Positions 1 to 8,214 of a DNA stretch of 64,000 nucleotides are shown piece by piece. Position 1 is the first letter of the stretch. Each line of letters starts with the position of its first letter. A program made the position numbers and the translations under genes. The DNA lies in NCBI GenBank assembly GCA_019414245.1, contig DXMK01000020.1, positions 1 through 64,000 on the forward strand, in the 5' to 3' direction. Below the pieces are notes generated by a model. That model did not search any database. It was not told the DNA's origin and worked only from the letters and a program-made list of their open reading frames with translations. This stretch comes from Collinsella sp. (GTDB lineage: Bacteria; Actinomycetota; Coriobacteriia; Coriobacteriales; Coriobacteriaceae).

Positions 1-70
1 GGAAAGAAGCTGCGCCGCGGGGGAGGCGACCCAAATGGCTTTCTCATATCGTCTTCTATCAAGAGGCTTA

Positions 71-430
71 ATGAAATACCAGAAGTCGCGGATATCCATC
101 AACGAACAAATAGCACTATTGACAGAAAACAAGGGTCTTAAGTGCTCTGATCAAAGCGAACTCGAGCGAGCTTTGGTCGAAGCCAACCACTACAGACTGT
201 CGGCCTACTGATTTCCCTACAAAACCAAATGCAAGTCCGGGATTACCATCTTTCGCGAAGGCACAACATTCGAAACCATCATCTACACGTATGAATTTGA
301 CCGAGCCCTCCGGCAGTTAATGTTTGATGCGGTCGGCAGTGCGGTCGGCAGAATTGAGATCTACCTCAGAAGCAGAATTGCCTATCTTGCCTCTGAGGAA
401 CGCGGGCCTTTCTGTTACCCAGATGTCGCC
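71..430 (+). pseudogene. Abi_2-type protein remnant (abortive infection family)
   Basis: Reading from the ATG at 71 gives 46 residues with the Abi_2-like stretch EANHYRLSAY, then an in-frame TGA at 209-211. The same frame continues after the stop (FPYK..., then FDRALRQLM, RIEIYLRSRIAYLASE), which is typical Abi_2 sequence. The stop sits where the family normally has Trp (AYW-FPY), so a TGG to TGA change is likely. Similarity ends near 430, where an unrelated gene fragment begins, so the 3' half is missing. Abi_2 proteins (AbiD/AbiF group) are phage abortive-infection proteins. This copy is both stopped and truncated and should be non-functional unless the stop is suppressed. Confidence 0.7.
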
Positions 431-645
431 ATAACGAGGCTCAACTCGGCATGCCCGTCGAGCTCTGCGCCGCACTGGGCTACGCAGCTGTCTTTGGCAG
501 CGCCACCAATACGCTGCTCGCACCCATCCTTATTGGCTGCGAAGTCTTCGGCTTTGGTAACTTGCCGATGTTCTTTATTGTCTGCGTCGTGGCTTACCTG
601 TTCAACATGGATAAATCGATCTACGCCCTGCAGGAGCGGGCGTAG
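431..645 (+). pseudogene. C-terminal fragment of a ClC-type chloride channel
   Basis: One frame encodes HNEAQLGMPVELCAALGY followed by AAVFGSATNTLLAPILIG and a last hydrophobic helix ending YLFNMDKSIYALQERA, then a stop at 643-645. This resembles the last membrane helices of voltage-gated (ClC-type) chloride channels. No upstream part of the gene is present; the frame runs directly out of the Abi_2 remnant. About 70 residues of a roughly 400-residue family remain, so it is a gene relic. The ATG at 451 is unlikely to be a real start. The family call rests on recognition of the motif only. Confidence 0.55.
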
Positions 646-700
646 ATCGATGTCCAGGCAGGCGGTCTCAACCGGAAACGGCGCCCCACTCTGAGGCTGT

Positions 701-812
701 ATTCCGGGACACGGTTTCCGCTTGGGACGCCATTCGGAAAGCGCATCCCGCTTTAAAACGGAATTCCGGGACGTAGTTTCCGTCTGAGCCTCCATTCGGA
801 AAGCATGTCCCG
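701..812. repeat. Two imperfect 50-bp direct repeats
   Basis: Units at 701-750 and 763-812 both start ATTCCGGGAC, contain CCATTCGGAAAGC and end with TCCCG; they are offset by 62 bp. Each unit contains the complementary words TTCCGGGA/TTTCCG and CGGAAA, so each can fold. They lie between the pseudogene debris and the 3' end of the convergent ogt gene. Confidence 0.6.
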
Positions 813-851
813 TTCTTTCACGGCATCTTGGCTATGCAAAGCGCTCGAGTG

Positions 852-1430
852 TTACTCCTCGTACGCGCCCTCAAGCCGAAGCAGCCACTCCTTGCGATCA
901 AGCCCGCCGGCATATCCGTTAAGCGAGCCGTCGGCCGCCACCACGCGATGGCACGGCACGATAATCGAAATGGGATTACGCGCAACCGCAGCCCCCACCG
1001 CACGAGGAGACACAACGGGATCCTCGTTCCCCGGCACCCGATGGCGGGCGGCAACACGCTGGGCGATCTCACCATACGTGGCGACCTCGCCACGCGGAAT
1101 AGAAAGCAGTTCGTACCAGACTTCACGCTGAAACGCCGTACCAATCATATGCAACGGCGGCGTAAACCGAGGTTCCTGCCCTGCAAAATAAGCATTCAGC
1201 CAAGCCCAGGAACGCTCAAGCACCGAAGAGGCCGCGCCATTTGTCGGACTCACCGACGACATGCCACCAATACCTGAAACCGCATCGGCACCTTCGATAT
1301 GCTCGACATCTTCTTTGAGAAGCGTGGAGCCAAAATGCTCCTGCCCCTCAAACCAAAGCCCTGTCAAACCGCGGCCATCAGCGGCAAGCAAGATTTCGCC
1401 CAAAGGCGAAGGAAACGTCGTCGTGACCAC
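852..1430 (-). CDS. ogt: Methylated-DNA--protein-cysteine methyltransferase
   Basis: Suicide DNA repair protein that moves the alkyl group from O6-alkylguanine to its own cysteine. The 192-residue protein has the acceptor motif IVPCHRVV (Cys160) and the following GYAGGLDRKEWLL segment of the family. The helix-turn-helix part around residues 117-155 carries an extra segment (ARHRVPGNEDPVVSPRAVG) compared with short Ogt proteins, and residues 46-69 are a low-complexity insertion between the N-terminal ribonuclease H-like domain and the catalytic domain. It stands alone, downstream of asd on the same strand but separated by 450 bp of repeats. Start ATG at 1430 gives the expected N-terminus with SPLGEILLAAD. 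Confidence 0.9.
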   Translation of the reverse strand: MVTTTFPSPLGEILLAADGRGLTGLWFEGQEHFGSTLLKEDVEHIEGADAVSGIGGMSSVSPTNGAASSVLERSWAWLNAYFAGQEPRFTPPLHMIGTAFQREVWYELLSIPRGEVATYGEIAQRVAARHRVPGNEDPVVSPRAVGAAVARNPISIIVPCHRVVAADGSLNGYAGGLDRKEWLLRLEGAYEE

Positions 1431-1502
1431 CAGCGGCTCCTTTCAAAACTCCGCAACATAATACCGCGAATTGTGCAGACAACCCCAATCGACCCCAGAG
1501 TC

Positions 1503-1647
1503 ACCCAAGGCAGCAGGCGCGCAGCGCCGCAGCTGCCGCACGACCCCAAAGTCCCCGCAGGCAGCAGGCGCAACGCGCCGCAGCTGCCGGCCGCGCCCCA
1601 CAGTCCCAAAAGGCGGCAGGCGCAAAGCGCCGAGGCCGCCACCGGGA
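1503..1647. repeat. Three tandem GC-rich hairpin repeats, about 51 bp period
   Basis: Three copies of a unit of the form GGCAGCAGGCGC..GCGCCGCAGCTGCC start near 1503, 1553 and 1604. Each copy contains the self-complementary halves AGGCGC and GCGCC. The copies differ from one another by several bases. The segment lies in the 453-bp gap between asd and ogt, which holds no credible gene; open frames across it are by-products of the high GC content and lack ribosome-binding sites. Confidence 0.65.
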
Positions 1648-1742
1648 CCAGGGCCCGCAACAGCCACGCGCCCCCACATCAGCCCAGCGGCCCCAACCAA
1701 CAACGGCCCCATCGCAGGTCGCTTGCAGCAGCGTCACCGCAG

Positions 1743-1870
1743 GCGGGGGCCGGGCTTGGTTTTCAGAACACTCCGCAGACCAGTGTGGCGCCTTGTCCAC
1801 GGCTCCGAAGGAGCAGGACAAGGCGCCACACATGGTCGAGGACGTTCTGAAAACCAAGCCCGGCCCCCGC
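1743..1870. repeat. Long inverted-repeat element, family I copy 1
   Basis: The outer arms, 1743-1769 and 1844-1870, are 27 bp and perfectly complementary. An asymmetric internal loop follows (ACTCCGCAGACCAG at 1770-1783 against CATGGTCGAGGAC at 1831-1843), then a 15-bp inner stem (1784-1798 with 1816-1830) and an apex CTCC-GAA-GGAG. It lies just 3' of asd. The loop words TCCGCAG and GTCGAGGAC and the GAA apex recur in three other elements in this window. Confidence 0.85.
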
Positions 1871-1883
1871 CGGACAGGTCACA

Positions 1884-2909
1884 CTACTCGCAGAGCAGCT
1901 TAGCGATCTGGGCGGCGTTGGTTGCCGCGCCCTTACGGATTTGGTCGCCGCAGCACCAGAAGGTGATGCCACGCGCGGCCTCGGGGTTCGAGATGTCGCG
2001 GCGTACGCGACCGACCCAAATCAGGTCCTGGTCGGAGGTGTCCATCGGCATGGGGAAGCGGTCGTGCGCATCCTCGGCGCTCATGTCGTCAACTAGCTTG
2101 ACACCCGGAGCGGCAGCCAGCGCGGCACGGGCCTCTTCCACCGTGATGTCGCGCTCGAACTCAAGCGTGATGCTCTCGGAGTGCGAGCGCAGCACGGGCA
2201 CGCGCACACAGGTGCAGTTCACGCGCAGCTCGGGCAGATGCATGATCTTGCGGCCCTCGTTTTGCAACTTCATCTCCTCGGAGGTAAAGCCCTCCTCCTT
2301 GACGCCGCCAATCTGCGGAATCAGGTTGCTCGCGAGCTGGGCGGCAAACGCGCGCGGCTCGGGAATCTCCTCGCCACGGCCCAGGGCGGCCAGCTGAGCC
2401 TCGAGCTCGGCCATACCGGGGGCGCCGGCACCCGAAGCCGCCTGGTACGTCGAGACGATCATGCGCTTCACGCCAGCGAGCTGATGCAGCGGCCACGTGG
2501 GAACCAGGCCGATAATGGTCGCGCAGTTGGGGTTGGCGATAAGGCCGTGATGCCACTTGATGTCGTCGGCATTGATCTCGGGCACGACCAGCGGCACCTC
2601 GGGATCCATGCGGAAGGCATGGCTGTTGTCGACCACGACGGCGCCGCGCTTTACGGCCTCGGGCAGCAATTCCTTGGCGATATCGTCGCCGGCAGCGCCA
2701 AGCACAATGTCACAGCCCTCAAAGGCCTCGGGGCAAGCCTCTTCGATCACGATTTGCTCGCCGCGGAACTCGACGGTCTTGCCCGCGGAGCGTGCGCTTG
2801 CCAACAGCTTGAGCTTGCCGACCGGGAACTCCTGCTCGTTGAGGCACTCGAGCATCTGGGTGCCCACGGCTCCCGTCGCGCCCAAAATAGCAACCGTGTA
2901 CTGTTTCAT
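1884..2909 (-). CDS. asd: Aspartate-semialdehyde dehydrogenase
   Basis: Reduces aspartyl phosphate to aspartate semialdehyde with NADPH, the branch-point step to lysine, methionine and threonine. The 341-residue protein opens with the NADP-binding loop GATGAVG, and the nucleophile Cys129 sits in ANPNCATI. The start chosen is the ATG at 2909 (MKQYTVAILG), preceded by AAGGGGGAAGC; the frame extends upstream to 2996 but those codons lack family character. lysC lies 173 bp upstream on the same strand, separated by two hairpins, so the pair may be co-transcribed only in part. Family I element copy 1 follows the stop codon. Confidence 0.95.
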   Translation of the reverse strand: MKQYTVAILGATGAVGTQMLECLNEQEFPVGKLKLLASARSAGKTVEFRGEQIVIEEACPEAFEGCDIVLGAAGDDIAKELLPEAVKRGAVVVDNSHAFRMDPEVPLVVPEINADDIKWHHGLIANPNCATIIGLVPTWPLHQLAGVKRMIVSTYQAASGAGAPGMAELEAQLAALGRGEEIPEPRAFAAQLASNLIPQIGGVKEEGFTSEEMKLQNEGRKIMHLPELRVNCTCVRVPVLRSHSESITLEFERDITVEEARAALAAAPGVKLVDDMSAEDAHDRFPMPMDTSDQDLIWVGRVRRDISNPEAARGITFWCCGDQIRKGAATNAAQIAKLLCE

Positions 2910-2986
2910 GCTTCCCCCTTTAAAGGTTGTGGCTTTTGCCCGCACGCCGAGCAGGCCGATTATTGTTGCCAGTTTATACAAGAACA

Positions 2987-3007
2987 GGGCGGGCATGAAA
3001 CCCGCCC
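2987..3007 (-). terminator. GC hairpin upstream of asd
   Basis: GGGCGGG at 2987-2993 pairs with CCCGCCC at 3001-3007 across a 7-nt loop. On the minus strand it is followed by TGTTCTTGT, so it could end lysC transcription or attenuate asd. No decisive T-run. Confidence 0.45.
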
Positions 3008-3040
3008 CGTCGAAACGAAACCGAAACGAAACGCCCCGCC

Positions 3041-3072
3041 GTAGATTTTTGAGACATGACCCAAAAATCTAC
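3041..3072 (-). terminator. Hairpin 3' of lysC
   Basis: GTAGATTTTTG pairs with CAAAAATCTAC across 10 nt, 11 bp beyond the lysC stop. A related half-site with ATGTCCCAAAATCTAC occurs near 22029-22044, which suggests a repeated module. Confidence 0.6.
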
Positions 3073-3082
3073 CGAGCAGTCG

Positions 3083-4471
3083 CTACTTTTTGAGCGCGGC
3101 CAGGGTGGGATCGGCCGGCGCGGGAGCCTCCAGATCGGAGACCTTCACAATGCCGTTCTCATCGGAGAAGGCACGGTAAATGGTCCGAATCGCAAGGTCG
3201 AAGTCCTTCTCCTCGACACCGATAATGATATTGATCTCGTCACAGCTCTGCGAAATCATGCGCACGCTCACGCCGGCCTGGCCAAGCATGCCAAACAGGT
3301 GGCCCGAGATGCCTGCACGACCGCGCAGGTTACGGCCGACGGTCGCGATGAGCGCCAGACCCTCGACAACCTCGATCTCGAGCGGCTCGACCTCCTGCTG
3401 AATGTCACCAACGAGCGAGTACAGCGAATCGTGCACATCCTGCTCCTGCACCACGGCGCCAAAGCGGTCGACACCGGTGGGCATGTGCTCGACGGAAACG
3501 TCATAGCGCTCGAACACCGAAAGCGCACGGCGCATAAAGCCGACGCGGGGCTTGGTGCGGTCGCGGGCGACGTTGATGGCGACAAAACCGCGCTTGCCGG
3601 TCACGCCGGTAATGATGGGCTCCGCCTCGCCTTCATCAGCCGTCTCGCTAATGATGGTGCCGGGGTCCTGCGGCGCATTGGTGTTCTTGATGACCAGCGG
3701 AATGCCTGCCTCGCGCACGGGAAACACGGCTTCCTCGTGCAGGACGCTTGCGCCCATGTACGAAAGCTCGCGCAGCTCCTCGTAGGTAACGCGCGCAATG
3801 GGCTGAGCCTCCGGAACAATACGCGGATCCGCAGAATAGAAACCCGAGACGTCGGTCCAGTTCTCGTATAGGTCGGCGCCCAGGCACTTAGCCAAAATCG
3901 AGCCCGAGATATCGCCGCCGCCACGATCGAGCAGCTTGATCTGGCCCTCACGCGTCGCGCCGTAGAAACCGGGCATAACAAAGCCGCCCTGCTGACCGTA
4001 CTCCTGCACCAGCTCGGAGGTGCGGTTCATGCTGAGCGTACCGTCGTGATGGAACGCAACGACCGTCGCGGCATCCAGGAACGGCAGGCCCAGGTACTCG
4101 GCCATCAGGCGAGCGGTGAAGTACTCACCGCGGCTCACGAGCTCCTCGGTGGAGTAACCGCCCGAGCGGGCGCGCTCGGCAAAGGCCGCGAACTCCTCAC
4201 GGATGGGATAGGTGAGCTCCAGCTCGTCAGCGATATCAAAATAGCGCTGGCCAATGTCCTCAAGCAGCTCCTCACACGACACGTGGTACTTAACGTGCGC
4301 ATTGACCAGATAGAGCAGGTCGGTCACCTTGGTGTCACCCTTAAAACGGCGACCGCAGGCGGAAACCACCACAAAACGGCGAGCCGGGTCGGCATCGACG
4401 ATGGCCTTGATCTTCTTGAAGTGTTCGGCGTCGGCGACCGACGAGCCGCCAAACTTGGCAATCTTAATCAT
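3083..4471 (-). CDS. lysC: Aspartate kinase
   Basis: Phosphorylates aspartate, the first step of the lysine/threonine/methionine pathway. The 462-residue protein begins with the kinase motif IAKFGGSSVAD (about residues 4-14). The catalytic domain includes SRGEYFTARL and the RGGGDISGS loop. Two ACT-type regulatory segments follow in the C-terminal third (VGFMRRALSVFERYDVSVEHM and the later LFGMLGQAGVSVRMISQSCD), so feedback control by an amino acid is expected; the inhibitor cannot be read from sequence. The gene is divergent from thrC across about 100 bp, so one control region may serve both branches. The ATG at 4471 follows a purine-rich AGGTTACC-type region on the minus strand. Confidence 0.95.
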   Translation of the reverse strand: MIKIAKFGGSSVADAEHFKKIKAIVDADPARRFVVVSACGRRFKGDTKVTDLLYLVNAHVKYHVSCEELLEDIGQRYFDIADELELTYPIREEFAAFAERARSGGYSTEELVSRGEYFTARLMAEYLGLPFLDAATVVAFHHDGTLSMNRTSELVQEYGQQGGFVMPGFYGATREGQIKLLDRGGGDISGSILAKCLGADLYENWTDVSGFYSADPRIVPEAQPIARVTYEELRELSYMGASVLHEEAVFPVREAGIPLVIKNTNAPQDPGTIISETADEGEAEPIITGVTGKRGFVAINVARDRTKPRVGFMRRALSVFERYDVSVEHMPTGVDRFGAVVQEQDVHDSLYSLVGDIQQEVEPLEIEVVEGLALIATVGRNLRGRAGISGHLFGMLGQAGVSVRMISQSCDEINIIIGVEEKDFDLAIRTIYRAFSDENGIVKVSDLEAPAPADPTLAALKK

Positions 4472-4575
4472 GGGCTGGAGGTTACCTTTCTAAAAAGCCT
4501 CTGCGAACCTATTTTGCACGCTCTGATACCATGGTTTCACCGATTGGGACCAAGGCATCCGAGGAGCAGTGTTAT

Positions 4576-6093
4576 ATGGGAACTTATCATAGTACACGAG
4601 GACGCACTTTATCGTGCTCAAGTAAGGTGGCAATCCGTACCGGCATCGCTCCCGACGGGGGTCTGTTTGTCTCGGACGAGCTCGGCACCCAGCAGGTCGA
4701 TATCAGCTCGCTTGCAGATAAATCGTACTTTGAAATCGCTCAAGATGTGTTGGGAATGTTACTGAATGATTACACGGCCGAAGAAATTTCGGCGTGTGTC
4801 GACGAAGCATACCGCGGCACGTTCGCGAGTGAAGAGGTTACGCCGCTCGTCAAACTCGACGCTGCGCCGGGCGCTGACGCCCCTCAGACCTATGTGATGG
4901 AGCTCTTTGGCGGCCCCACGAGCGCCTTTAAGGATGTCGCCCTGCAAATGCTTCCCCGTCTCATGGCCCGCACTTCCGCCAAGGACGGCGGCTCCGAGCG
5001 CATCATGATCGTCACCGCCACGTCGGGCGACACCGGCAAGGCCGCACTCGCCGGTTTTGCCGACGCTCCGGGCACAGGCATCACCGTCTTTTATCCCGAG
5101 GGCAAGGTTAGCCGCGTCCAGAACCTGCAGATGTCCACGCAGGAGGGCGACAACGTCGCCGTCTGCGGCATCCGCGGCAACTTTGACGACGCCCAGAGCG
5201 CCGTCAAGCGCATCTTTGCCGATAAGGAGCTTGCCGAGCGCCTGGAAGCCGCCGGCACGGTGCTTTCGAGCGCCAACTCTATCAATGTCGGCCGTCTGGT
5301 ACCGCAGGTCGTCTACTACTTTGCCGCCTATGCGCAGCTGCTGCGCGCCGGCGCTATCGAGGCTGGCGACGCCGTAGAGTTCTGTGTGCCCACCGGCAAC
5401 TTTGGCGATATCTTGGCCGGCTACTACGCCAAGCGCATGGGCCTGCCCGTCGCCAAGCTCATCGTCGCGAGCGACAAGAACAACGTGCTTGCCGACTTCC
5501 TGACCACCGGCGTCTACGACCGTAACCGCCCGTTCTTCACGACCATCTCGCCGTCGATGGACATCCTCATCAGCTCTAACCTGGAGCGCATGCTGTACTT
5601 CCTGTCCGATGGCGACTGCGAACTCGTTGCCGGCCTTATGGAGCAGTTGGCACAGACCGGTCGCTACGAGGTACCCGCCGAGCTGCTGGCCAAGATTCAG
5701 AGCGTCTTTGGCTGCGGCTGGGCCAGCGAGGACGAGGTCCGCGCTGCCATCAAGAGTTGCTGGGACGCCAACGGCTACGTGATCGACCCGCACACCGCTT
5801 GCGGCTATCACGTCTTTGAAAAGGTCGCTCCCGCCGAGGGCGCCAAGGCTCGCGTGCTGCTTTCGACCGCCAGCCCCTACAAGTTCCCGCGCGCCTGCTG
5901 CGACGCCCTGGGCCTCGACGTTCCCGAGGATGATTTTGAGGCTATGCGCGTACTCGAGCAGGCCACCAACACGGTCGCCCCGACCCAGCTCGCCGAACTC
6001 GAATCCAAACCCGTCCGCTTCGAAGACGTCTGCGACGTCGATGAGATGGCCGGCTACGTCGAGTCTGCAGCAAAACGAATGAGCACCGACTAG
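4576..6093 (+). CDS. thrC: Threonine synthase
   Basis: PLP enzyme converting O-phosphohomoserine to threonine. The family N-terminus YHSTRG...APDGGLFV fixes the start at the ATG at 4576, preceded by GAGGAGCAG; an upstream in-frame ATG at 4531 adds 15 codons without family character. Lys119 in SAFKDVALQ is the expected Schiff-base residue. Further motifs are TATSGDTGKAA and VPTGNFGDILAGYYAKRMG. Length 505 residues, normal for the longer class of the family. It is divergent from lysC and followed by a clear terminator, then thrB, so thrC and thrB are adjacent but probably separate transcripts. Confidence 0.95.
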   Translation: MGTYHSTRGRTLSCSSKVAIRTGIAPDGGLFVSDELGTQQVDISSLADKSYFEIAQDVLGMLLNDYTAEEISACVDEAYRGTFASEEVTPLVKLDAAPGADAPQTYVMELFGGPTSAFKDVALQMLPRLMARTSAKDGGSERIMIVTATSGDTGKAALAGFADAPGTGITVFYPEGKVSRVQNLQMSTQEGDNVAVCGIRGNFDDAQSAVKRIFADKELAERLEAAGTVLSSANSINVGRLVPQVVYYFAAYAQLLRAGAIEAGDAVEFCVPTGNFGDILAGYYAKRMGLPVAKLIVASDKNNVLADFLTTGVYDRNRPFFTTISPSMDILISSNLERMLYFLSDGDCELVAGLMEQLAQTGRYEVPAELLAKIQSVFGCGWASEDEVRAAIKSCWDANGYVIDPHTACGYHVFEKVAPAEGAKARVLLSTASPYKFPRACCDALGLDVPEDDFEAMRVLEQATNTVAPTQLAELESKPVRFEDVCDVDEMAGYVESAAKRMSTD

Positions 6094-6105
6094 ATCCCTT
6101 ATTAA

Positions 6106-6140
6106 GCGCCGGCGAAAGCCGGCGCACCTTCTTTTTATTT
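6106..6140 (+). terminator. Rho-independent terminator of thrC
   Basis: GCGCCGGC-GAAA-GCCGGCGC hairpin with a GNRA-type loop, followed by CTTCTTTTTATTT, 12 bp after the thrC stop. Confidence 0.9.
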
Positions 6141-6168
6141 AGCTTTCGGGATAATGACGAGCATGCGA

Positions 6169-6280
6169 GCGGGTCTGGCCGTTTAGTTCGTCGCGAGTTC
6201 CGCACGAGCCGGAAAGCACTTAATGTGCTTTCCGAGCGAGCCAGGACTGCCCGAGCAGCGAACTAAACGGCCAGACCCGC
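6169..6280 (+). repeat. Long hairpin in the thrB 5' leader
   Basis: Outer arms 6169-6190 and 6259-6280 are 22 bp and perfectly complementary. An inner hairpin GGAAAGCAC-TTAAT-GTGCTTTCC lies at 6211-6233. Between them are unpaired strands with TCGCGAGTTCCGCACGAG and CAGGACTGCCCGAGCAG. The right arm ends two bases before the thrB ribosome-binding site AGGAGG (6283-6288), so the fold could affect thrB translation, or it may simply be a repeat element inserted in the leader. Confidence 0.8.
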
Positions 6281-6294
6281 CCAGGAGGACCCAC

Positions 6295-7176
6295 ATGATC
6301 AAAATCACCGTCCCAGCAACCAGCGCCAACTTGGGCATTGGATACGATACCCTCGGCATGGCCGTCAGCCTCTACTCGCACTTTACCTTTGAGCGTGCCG
6401 ACAAGCTCACCATCACGGGCTGCCCCGAGGAGTTTCAAAACGAGAATAACCTGGTCTATGTGAGCTTTGTCGATGCTCTGGCCGCCTGGGGCGAGCCGGC
6501 CTTCCCCGTCGCTATCGACATTCAGACCGACGTGCCCGTCGCCCGCGGCCTGGGTTCCAGCTCCACCTGCGTCGTCGCCGGCATCATGGCTGCCGCCGCG
6601 CTGACAGGCCACACCGTCGACCGCGCCGAACTCGTCCGCATCGCCACCGAGGTCGAGGGCCATCCCGATAACGTCGCCCCCGCCATCCTGGGCGGCGCCG
6701 TCTGCTCCTTTACGCCGACTGATTCGCTCCCCCAGTGCCTGCGCTATGAGGTGAGCGATCGCTTGCGTTTTATTACCGTGATTCCGCCCTACGAGGTGCA
6801 TACGAGCGAGGCCCGCAAGGTTGTGCCACAGGAGATTCCACTCTCCACCGCCGTATGGCAAATGGGCCGCATCGCCGGCATGACGCGCGGCCTGGAGACT
6901 GGTGACCTCGACCTGATTGCCGCCGCCAACGACGACCGCATCCAGGAGCCCTATCGCCGCCGCCTCATCCCCGACTACAACGCCGTGCGCGACACCTGCC
7001 TTAACGGAGGCGCCAAGACCATCTGGATCAGTGGCTCCGGCTCGACCCTCATGGCCGTGACTGACGACACCATCGTGGCGAAGTTCCTGCAGGTCAAGCT
7101 GCGCGAGCAGTTCCCCAAGTGTGACACGCACATTCTGACGTGCGACACCGAGGGCGCCCAGATCGAATACCTGTAG
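6295..7176 (+). CDS. thrB: Homoserine kinase
   Basis: GHMP-family kinase that makes O-phosphohomoserine, the substrate of ThrC. The 293-residue protein shows the N-terminal PATSANLGIGYDTLG motif, the ATP loop PVARGLGSSSTCVVAG (about residues 80-95) and the C-terminal ISGSGSTLMAV motif. The start is the ATG at 6295 with AGGAGG six bases upstream; a frame extension back to 6223 runs through the leader hairpin and is not coding. Together with asd, lysC and thrC it supplies most of threonine synthesis; homoserine dehydrogenase is not in this window. Confidence 0.93.
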   Translation: MIKITVPATSANLGIGYDTLGMAVSLYSHFTFERADKLTITGCPEEFQNENNLVYVSFVDALAAWGEPAFPVAIDIQTDVPVARGLGSSSTCVVAGIMAAAALTGHTVDRAELVRIATEVEGHPDNVAPAILGGAVCSFTPTDSLPQCLRYEVSDRLRFITVIPPYEVHTSEARKVVPQEIPLSTAVWQMGRIAGMTRGLETGDLDLIAAANDDRIQEPYRRRLIPDYNAVRDTCLNGGAKTIWISGSGSTLMAVTDDTIVAKFLQVKLREQFPKCDTHILTCDTEGAQIEYL

Positions 7177-7197
7177 TCGCCGTCCCGTATACTCGCC

Positions 7198-7322
7198 GGG
7201 GAGGCCAGGGGCTTTGCCCCCAAATCGTCCTCGGACATGGCAGGACCCCCACTGCGCACTTCGTGCGGCGGGGGTCCTGCCGTCCTGCGGAAAGATTTGG
7301 GGGCAAAGCCCCTGGCCTCCCC
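7198..7322. repeat. Long inverted-repeat element, family I copy 2 (reverse orientation)
   Basis: Outer arms 7198-7226 and 7294-7322 are 29 bp and perfectly complementary. The internal loop words are CGTCCTCGGACATG and GTCCTGCGGAAA, the reverse complement of the loop words in copies 1, 3 and 4. The inner stem GGCAGGACCCCC pairs with GGGGGTCCTGCC and the apex is GCGCACTTCGTGCGGC. It lies between the convergent ends of thrB and the XRE gene and could act as a two-way terminator. Confidence 0.85.
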
Positions 7323-7460
7323 TATGTTAACTTCGCCGGCGGCGGCTACAGGGACCTACACTCTGGAAAGTCGCCGGGCTGATAATCTGGCTTTTTATTG
7401 GTAGGGGCTCTTGCTAGGCTGGAGCACTTCCTAGAGGCGGGCATCGGCTGTGTGCTTGGT

Positions 7461-8159
7461 TTAGGCTGCACTGGTTTCTTTGTATTCGAAGACTGGCTCT
7501 AGGAGATCTTCGATGTTGCAGTGGAGGGCTTTTGCTATGGCTCTTACGCTTGTTACCGAAGCTTCATTAATGTTTCTCTGGCGCTGCTCGTACATTTGGA
7601 TTGAGCGGAGTGACACACCCGATTCGTATGCTAGGTCTTGTTGGGTTTTCTTAAGCTTCTTTCTTGCTAACGCAAGTTTGGTTTGCCTGGACGCTTTTTT
7701 CGCCATATCGCAGACGAGGCGAGCCACGCGTTCCTCCGAGGCTTCGTGCCAGGGATAGTACAGACTGAGCAGTGCGTCAAACGGAACGACATGCAGCAGG
7801 TCTTCGAAAGACTCTCCTAGGCGCCACTGAAGGTATGCCAATATCCAGCCTGTCCAATATTCCGGTGTCTTTTCGAATCGGTAGGTTCGATTTGGCATCG
7901 GCCTTGATTGGTAGCCCGACCTTTCGACGATAAGCGCGAATAGCTCAACGCCCGATTTTCCCGATACGACCCATGCGTTGCCACGCTCAAACTCACGGGC
8001 TACGCCGCTCAGGCAAAAGAGTTCAGCGACCTCGGACCCTTCCGCTCCATAGTCGTTCACGGCATAGTCGAAGCAGTCGCCGAGGTTGTTCATTGCATCC
8101 TCGAGGTAGTAGACGGGGTATGTCCTGCTCGGCCCACAATCCGTTAAATCTTGGATCAT
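7461..8159 (-). CDS. XRE-family regulator with N-terminal alpha-helical domain
   Basis: The last 70 residues form a helix-turn-helix of the XRE/Cro type (LARKKLKKTQQDLAYESGVS, then RSIQMYEQRQRNINEA). The first 155 residues belong to a family I recall as standing alone or near toxin-antitoxin genes in gut Firmicutes and Actinobacteria, with the pattern LEDAMNNLGDCFDYAV and TPEYWTGWILAYLQW. No toxin partner was recognised next to it. GC content is visibly lower than in neighbouring genes, which suggests acquisition. Start ATG at 8159 is preceded by AGGGAGGG. A 15-bp palindrome 56 bp upstream is a candidate operator. Function unknown beyond probable DNA binding. Confidence 0.75.
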   Translation of the reverse strand: MIQDLTDCGPSRTYPVYYLEDAMNNLGDCFDYAVNDYGAEGSEVAELFCLSGVAREFERGNAWVVSGKSGVELFALIVERSGYQSRPMPNRTYRFEKTPEYWTGWILAYLQWRLGESFEDLLHVVPFDALLSLYYPWHEASEERVARLVCDMAKKASRQTKLALARKKLKKTQQDLAYESGVSLRSIQMYEQRQRNINEASVTSVRAIAKALHCNIEDLLEPVFEYKETSAA

Positions 8160-8214
8160 TTAAATCAACCCTCCCTGCCATCAAATCCCTAATGTCGACT
8201 CCCTCGGTGTCAAG

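Noticed and set aside
701..812. Tandem repeats as a possible CRISPR remnant
   Set aside because: Only two 50-bp imperfect units 12 bp apart, with no spacer-like sequence and no cas genes.
1471..2397. A 308-codon frame across the asd-ogt gap
   Set aside because: It crosses tandem hairpins and the family I inverted repeat and then runs antisense to asd; Pro/Arg/Ser-rich with no recognisable domain.
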